NCBI GenBank assembly: GCA_027946365.1
Contig: JAPEUQ010000007.1
Coordinates: 1,054,001 to 1,118,000 of the forward strand
Length of the DNA: 64,000 nucleotides
Source of the DNA: Kalmusia sp. IMI 367209
Taxonomy: Eukaryota > Ascomycota > Dothideomycetes > Pleosporales > Didymosphaeriaceae
Direction: 5' to 3'
A program made the translations under genes and the position numbers. Each line of letters starts with the position of its first letter. The first letter of the stretch is position 1. Shown here one piece after another: positions 57,962 through 64,000 of the stretch. The notes under the pieces were generated by a model, which ran no database searches, had not been told where the DNA came from, and was given only the letters and a program-made list of their open reading frames with translations.

Positions 57962-59606
57962 AGTACGTCGTTTTCACTATTAAGAGCCCACCAGCATATC
58001 ACTGACATGTTGTTGCATAGTGGGTCAGCAACAGAGCGGACCAAAGCTACCGCCGCCACCACCTCCACCGGGTCCGCCAGCGCCGCCACCGATGTTGCCT
58101 TACAATCCCCAAGCTCAGGCATGTACAGATTGCCATAGCCCCCCTGGTATCCTCCATGTCATTACGCATGAGTGTCTCGAGGGAGACGCACTTCGTTGCG
58201 TGATCAAGGCCGTTCCAGACGATGTCGCGCTCGAACTAGACGACTATATCCGCGCAGGTGACCTGCTTAAGTGGTTTGAGGCTGTACCTTTACCGCATCC
58301 GCTAGATTTGCTACCCGCTCCACCACCGCCTTCATCTATAATGCCAGCGGTCTCGTTTGTAGGTTCGTCCACCCAGTCATCTAGTACTACCACCGTGGTC
58401 CCGACTACTATCACGCTGGCTGGTGATTCGACGACTATCACGACGACTTGGACTGTACCGCCTCAATCGAGTGCTACTACACCAACGGGACCTTTTAGTG
58501 CTCCTTCTGCGAGCTTCTCCAGCGTATCCGCAGAATCCTCTAGCGCGTACGTACCATCGTCCGGGTTCACTACTGTCGTTCAAACCACCACTGCTTGCAC
58601 AAACTGCGCCGTGCTTAACAAGACGTTTGTCAGTCCCATCGCCTCGTCTCCGTCAAGTAGCCCTGTCGTTACCACTCTGACCCCAGTTTCTGGCCCACCA
58701 TTCACCACGACTCTCTTTACTGCTCACATTTCATCCGCCAGCCAAACAACTGCGAAACCAGATACTGCGCTTTCAGGAACTTTGATCCCTCCCACTTCGA
58801 CTGTGCGTAGGCCTCCGGGTGGCTGGCCCTTCCAAAGCCCGGCCAGCAAGTTCGCATTTAGTCGTCCCAATGGTGTTCCCTCGGATGCATTTCGTCCCAC
58901 GAGTGTAACCAGCAGTACTTTAACCGCTACGGGTGGGCCTTCTAGTCACCCTACTGTGCCGACTGCCTTCGCCGGTGGTTTCCCAGTCTCATCCGTTGCG
59001 GTTGCTGTAGGCACTTCTCGCACTGCCTTCGCTGGAGGCCCACCCGTATCTATCGCCAGCGCCCTCCCCTCAAAGATCACCTTCGGTGGCCCTTCCGGCA
59101 TCTTCGGCATACCATCACGTCCTGCACCTACTTTATCAGTCCCCACTCAAGCCATCGCTACCCACGCCGCGCTCCGTCTCCTTGCTGACGTCGGCCGTGG
59201 GCCCCGCGTCTCCGACACAACCTCTGAGAAGCGTAGCACGACGGGCCCGAGACACCTTGCCAAGCGAGACCGCGATATCAAACTTGATCCGCATAATGCG
59301 CGCATCATGCTTGAAGATGAGCAGACGCTCAATCCGAATTCGAAACTTCTAAAAAAATTACATGCTAAGCATTCGATTGCTGCACCGGTGGAGCTTGAAG
59401 AGCGTGGCATTGATAGGCAGATTATCAGTGCGCAGCACTTCAGTCTGGACGATGGTCAGATATTGAAGAGGACCTCTCATGCCCTCAGGAGAGACGCGAC
59501 GATTGGACTTTTGGTAGTGATCATGCTGATGCTTGCTACGGTTCTTGTTTCGGTCACGGTGGCGTTGATTAAGAGGCGCAGGGCGAAACATACCGCGAGA
59601 TATTAG
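57962..59606 (+). CDS. Ser/Thr-rich membrane protein with intron-split start codon
   Basis: Model: A at 57962, intron 57963-58020 (gtacgt...ctgac...catag), then TG GGT CAG from 58021, giving 528 aa. The first residues MGQQQSGPK match the N-myristoylation pattern M-G-x3-S. They are followed by a Pro-rich segment (PPPPPPPGPPAPPP) and a small Cys/His region (about 36-65, CTDCHSPPG, CLEGDALRC). A long Ser/Thr/Pro-rich stretch (about 110-380) follows, then a basic region and a C-terminal transmembrane helix (about 485-512, LLVVIMLMLATVLVSVTVALI) with RRRAKH. Without the split ATG the first in-frame Met is about residue 25. Function unknown. Confidence 0.75.
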
Positions 59607-60296
59607 ATGGGCAATCGTGTGCATATTGTAAGTGGTAGAAGTTTAGAGGGGGCATTTGATATAGAAAAAATCAATTTGACTGCATTGTACCTACATTCTT
59701 GTCCAGATACAAGAGACATGTTGACAAGCTGAATTTCTGCGAAAGAAGGCCCCACCAGCTAAAGAGCTTACTGTTTATGTCTCTCTCATTAATGGTTTCA
59801 CCCTTGCATCGAGTGAAAGGGCGTTTTCTTTATACCTAATGAGTGTATATACATAGTGTGCACGTCAGTTATCGTGGGAATGTAAGATCAAAAACCCATG
59901 TGTCTTCTCTTACACGTGAGCTTACTAGTCTTGCAAAGCGACTACAATCATCGCGCTGATCTGGACTATATTGTGCGTCGAGCAAAAAATACAAACAAGG
60001 TATCAACCATTCTTAGGTATTAGGTACTGATCTTGATACGTTTGTTCGTATTGAAGCGCCTGGCAATGCAACACGCAGGCCGCCCTATGAACCCCTATCG
60101 TGAGAAGAGGCCTGACAGCAGTTATATACATCCAACAAGACTGAGCCGCCAACGATGCAAATCATTTGCCCACTCATCTATACAACCCCAATCATGCAGC
60201 CCGAAACGCCATCCATACCAGTCCACAGTATCTCCGTACTCCCAGTCCATCCTTCCTTTTCATGATGTACACGTCCGCCCATAACACCAGCCCCCG
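59607..60296. other. Convergent spacer, nothing recognised
   Basis: 3' flanks of the Ser/Thr-rich membrane protein (+) and the seven-helix protein (-). Confidence 0.5.
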
Positions 60297-61646
60297 CTAA
60301 ACATGGTGATGCGTCGGGGTAGCAAACTCGATCTCAGACGACGCATCCGACGTCGAACTCTTGGGGACCTTCCCCGCCCTCGACACCGCAACCCCCTCCT
60401 CATTCCTAATCACGATATCCGTCGTCTTGGTGATCCTCTCCTCCTCCCCAATTTCCGCCCACGTCTTCCGATCGCCCTTGAACCCAGCCTTCCCCTTGCG
60501 CAGGCCGCCCAGGCCAATTCCCCCGCCGCCGCCCTCCTCGACGCCGCTGCCCTTGCCGTCGCCATATCCGTAGCGCGCGTAGCCGCGGCTCCCACTCGCG
60601 GACCCGTTGTTCTGCTTCACGCTGTCGCGCAGCTGGTTCAGGATGGCGAACTCGATCTTGAGCTTGACCGAGTAGCCGAAGCCTTTGAAGGTGCACCAGA
60701 CGCCCCACAGGGCCGAGAACTCGAGCGCGATGGTCGTCACGTCGATGGAGATGATGGCGAGGTTGGCGAGGAAGAGGAGCTGGATGGAGCGGCGTTTGGA
60801 CTTTTTCTGGACGAGCTCCGAAGCGCGCAGGATGCGGACGGTTTCGTAGAGGTAGACCTGGGAGGCGGATTAGTTTGTGCTGAGGGAGAGTAGGAGGAGA
60901 TGGGGGGACGCAGGCGGTGGTGGAAAGAGGATAGGTGGATGCGCATAGGGCAGAAGCTTACCGAGGAGATGATGAGTTCTTGCACAGTGAACATGGAGAT
61001 CGATATCTTTTCCATTACTTCAAAAGGCTTATAGGTAGGGTCTATCGAGTTTGTTTTCCCATCGCAGGCCTAGACACAACGAAGTCAGTGCAACATGTTC
61101 GTAATGGTATGAGAATTCAGACGTACAGCGAGAGAGAAACCGATTTGCGGAATATGAAGGAAGACTGCATCGAAGATGATCATGTAAAGGATGGCCTTGA
61201 GTTTCCAGTGGCTGCGGCTGACGAGGTGTAGGCGACTCCATAGAACGAGTGACTGGCCTGTCACCATCGCACTCCAACCCAAGTTGATGATGACCGAACC
61301 AGCGTAGATGTTTATCTCAGGAGCCCATGTTTGCAGAAAGACGAAGATTTGGAAGATTAAGACGCCTGACGTGGCGACGATGAGCGCCCAGAAGTATCGT
61401 CCCGTCCATCGTTGAAATTTTAGCAGTACGGTGAGAATGAGTTCAGCGGCGTTGAACCATGCCTTAGCTTAAGTCAGTCAAGTGTGGAGGGAGGCTAAAG
61501 ATCCACCAACATGATGGTTGGCGTTTCTGAGAGTCTAGTCCGGAGTTCGTGCTTACCATGCCGCATATTGCGATGAAGGCTACTACTTCAACAGTGGATT
61601 GCAGGGGCCCTTGGGTCAACTGACCCGTAGGTTGCTGCGTCGACAT
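60297..61646 (-). CDS. Fungal seven-helix integral membrane protein (DUF7703-like)
   Basis: Exons 61646-61557, 61462-61127, 61069-60962 and 60857-60297 give 364 aa; introns 94, 57 and 104 bp with all phases in frame 0. About seven hydrophobic helices are present, with conserved-looking blocks AWFNAAELILTVLLKFQRWTGRYFWALI, SLVLWSRLHLV, VQELIISSVYLYETVRILR and DVTTIALEFSALW. The cytosolic C-terminal tail is Gly- and Lys-rich, then acidic and Ser-rich, ending THHHV. The pattern matches the large fungal family of rhodopsin-like integral membrane proteins annotated as DUF7703 or PTH11-like. Ligand and signalling partner unknown; receptor function is inferred from topology alone. Confidence 0.85.
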
Positions 61647-63579
61647 GATGAGCCGCAAAAGCAAAAAGAATCGCAATGGAGGCGGGGCGAAAGCGATCTC
61701 TAATAAGAAGTGGATCAGTGTAGAGAACCGCTGATCCATATATTCATAGAGGACACCCTGCGGCCTCCGTATGCAATGTGCTGAGCCCCACAGGATCACA
61801 ACATGGGGGTACCCATTTTAGTCGCCTCGACTGTAGACTTGACGTCTCATCGTGGACAACGAGGACATGGGTTCTCAGGGCAGGGACGAGCTGGGAAAGG
61901 CTTCGCATCTGCAACGGGACTGCAACGGGACGAGGCCGTTGAGCTGCACGATTCTCTCGGACCCAGTGCTGTAAAAAAAACGCACATGTACCCCGAGGTA
62001 TAAGCATTAGCCATCCAATTCGTCAAGTATTGAGCGAATGGAGTAGTTCCGTAGTGCTAAGCAGGCGAGTGTCTGGGCCCGGTTTCGCGTTTACAAAGAC
62101 CACTGTGGCGATGCTGCTGCAAGCGGCTACTAAGCAGTACTTGAATCAATGAAACAGCCAGCTCCTTAGAACTCATATACCTGCACTGCAGGCCTTCGAA
62201 TATACCGGGCGGCCGACATAGCCCCTTTGGGCAGTTTCACCGACATTGGAACTGAGTACTGGTGACATGATTAAAGACCTTCCGGGATAGTTCGTGTATT
62301 GGCATTTAGCTCCCACGCAGCAGAAGGAACTCGTTGAGATCCCGCAAAGTATAATAAGACAAGGCTTAACAATCGCCTAATGAGGCACCTGCCGGTTGGT
62401 GGCCTGTTAAGCGATCGATAGAGATGGAGCCGGGAAGGATGTTGACAAAAGATGGTGCACAGACCCGGGATCTATTGTTCAGCTGCATAGACTTCGTCAA
62501 TGTCACTTTCATCGTATCACCACAGCGTGCGTACGTAGAGGCTTCCACGTGTGCTTACTCGGAGATTTTCGATATAGCCTTTCACACCTCTGCAACCCTA
62601 GGCAAGGTCTTTGTCAGGTATGGTCGCACTATCGACGCCGTTATTTCACACAATCTTTCCCTCTGCGCACTACCGGCTCGCTTCTTCGGTTTCCGAGAAG
62701 TTCAAGGCGAAAGCTGACCTCTATGGGTACCACTCAAGCGAAAGGAAGTCCGTGGGCTAGCCCTATTAGGGCAAGTGGCTACGCATTGATGCACGGCTCG
62801 CCCCGTCAAAGGGACGACCCTATGCGGGAAAACAAGCAGTTCGTAGATCATGTATCTGGTTCTTGAAAGACGAAGAGAAAGTGAGTGCTTTATGTTGCTA
62901 CGAAGCTGCATCGCTTTCGACATTGAATCGTGCAGATGACTCCGTATTCAGGTTCGTTGATCAGCTCTCTGCTTGTTCAGCCTTGTGTGTTACTTTTTGT
63001 GTGACGACTCACAAGATATTCCACCCAATCACCTCGGCTGCCACGGCATGTGCAGGTAACAAGTTGCTTCTGGCCATCAAGTCTCGAAGCTGGAACGACT
63101 AAACGAGCAATTGTTGATCCTTGCCATTCATGCACAAGTACCAGCTTTCCCACAATAATCCGCGCCACATACAGACTCCGGAATTGCCCTTCGCTAGTCT
63201 TCCTTATTAAGGACTAAGCTTTTCAATCAAGAGGCTTGCTCGTCTACGCCCGCCCTCCTCTTCGCGTCAATACGCATCCACGAGGCGCGTCTAGCCTCCT
63301 ACCCCCCTTACAAACACCCAACACCACGAGTCAACATGCGGTTCTCGCTCCTTCGGATGCGAACCGAGTGGAATAACGTAGCATGATTGCGTTCCGCTGT
63401 GCTGGGAATAAATCTCCGCCAGGCCCTTCTTGTCCTGTCCTACTGAGACAGTCCTGTGCCTTCCCGTTTTCTCTTAACCCCCAAGACTCTCGGTCCTTTC
63501 TTTTACTTTCTGGTTGCTGCACGTTATAGAGCTGGTTCACGTTCAGAGACCTGCTTTGTGTCACCGGTCAATCCGCAGC
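61647..63579. other. Divergent intergenic region, 1.9 kb
   Basis: Between the seven-helix protein (-) and the FAD oxidoreductase (+). A short upstream frame MRFSLLRMRTEWNNVA at 63335-63385 precedes the oxidoreductase and may be a uORF. No other supported gene. Confidence 0.45.
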
Positions 63580-64000
63580 ATGCGCCTCGCCCTTGTCTTC
63601 GCAGCTTGGCTGCCGTTTGGGGGTGCTCTTGCATACGCTCTCGACTCGGTTGATCAGCCACTCGTTGCTCGTGCTGACGATCTCAAGGCTGCAGCTACCT
63701 CGTTGCAGCCGTTGCTTTCCAAGAACGCGTGCATTGTCCTGCCTGCTGATGACGAGTGGGATGAGCTGCAGATACGCGGTACTTCTCCACGCATCCACCC
63801 CAACTACAATGTTGTGGTCGAGGTGGCTACAGAGGCAGACGTGCAGAAAACAGTGCAGATTGCTGCTCAATTCGGAATACCGTTTCTTGCTGTCGCTGGT
63901 ACCCATGGCTGGACCAAAACTCTTAACAATTTGCCATTCGGTATCCAGATCAACCTGCGCAAGCTGAACAGCACAACTGTTGATAAGGGCGGGAAGACAG
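63580..64000 (+). CDS. Secreted FAD-dependent oxidoreductase (PCMH/BBE type), 3'-truncated by window edge
   Basis: Only the first 140 codons are present. The signal peptide is about 1-18 (LALVFAAWLPFGGALA). The start of the FAD-binding PCMH domain is visible: an ADDEWDELQIRGTSPRIHPNYNVVVEVATEADVQKTVQIAAQF segment followed by LAVAGTHGW, where the G-T-H-G turn contacts FAD in this family. NLPFGIQINLRKLNST is the next strand. Members oxidise sugars, alkaloids or berberine-type substrates and often carry a bicovalent FAD, whose second ligand (Cys) lies further downstream out of view. The GGGH-type site is replaced here by AGTHG, so the covalent His is the one shown. Confidence 0.88.
   Translation, partial: MRLALVFAAWLPFGGALAYALDSVDQPLVARADDLKAAATSLQPLLSKNACIVLPADDEWDELQIRGTSPRIHPNYNVVVEVATEADVQKTVQIAAQFGIPFLAVAGTHGWTKTLNNLPFGIQINLRKLNSTTVDKGGKT

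Overview
The window is nuclear DNA of a filamentous ascomycete (Pezizomycotina; a Dothideomycete would fit, but this is inference). The evidence is the gene content (ascomycete-type laccase, Zn2Cys6 regulator, fungal seven-helix membrane protein, MCT-type MFS transporter, tetrameric polyubiquitin) and the introns. Almost all introns are 48-110 bp, GT...AG, with CTAAC/CTGAC-like branch points. Exon structures given here were read by hand. In every multi-exon model the exon phases close to an open frame except where stated.

Layout. 1-15 kb: 3' part of a mitochondrial calcium uniporter gene, a convergent secreted laccase, an intron-dense secreted or wall protein, a WBP2-like adaptor and a large MACPF-like protein whose 5' end shows a frame conflict. 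15-25 kb: beta-carbonic anhydrase, a family-25-like glycosyltransferase, a fungal transcription-factor-domain protein and a GRE2-like reductase. 26-31 kb: a tandem pair of Cys-rich single-pass membrane proteins and a 2H (2'-5' RNA ligase-like) phosphoesterase. 32-39 kb: housekeeping block with GDP-mannose pyrophosphorylase, an NTF2-fold protein, polyubiquitin with a heat-shock element, and an aldo/keto reductase with a probable GC-AG intron. 40-52.7 kb: polyQ zinc-cluster regulator, a membrane/coiled-coil protein, an MFS transporter divergent from a cupin protein, farnesyltransferase beta and a small Dabb-like protein. 55.8-64 kb: a dsRBM-like protein, a Ser/Thr-rich membrane protein with an intron-split start codon, a seven-helix membrane protein, and the 5' end of a secreted FAD oxidoreductase.

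Most genes are unrelated housekeeping or accessory genes. No biosynthetic cluster, intact transposon, tRNA or rRNA was recognised. Three groupings may be functional: the 26-29 kb tandem surface-protein pair, the divergent MFS/cupin pair sharing about 0.73 kb, and the stress-type promoter of polyubiquitin. The points most worth a second look are the split start codon at 57962/58021, the frame conflict in the MACPF-like gene, the intron difference between the tandem paralogs, and the gene-conversion tract in polyubiquitin.
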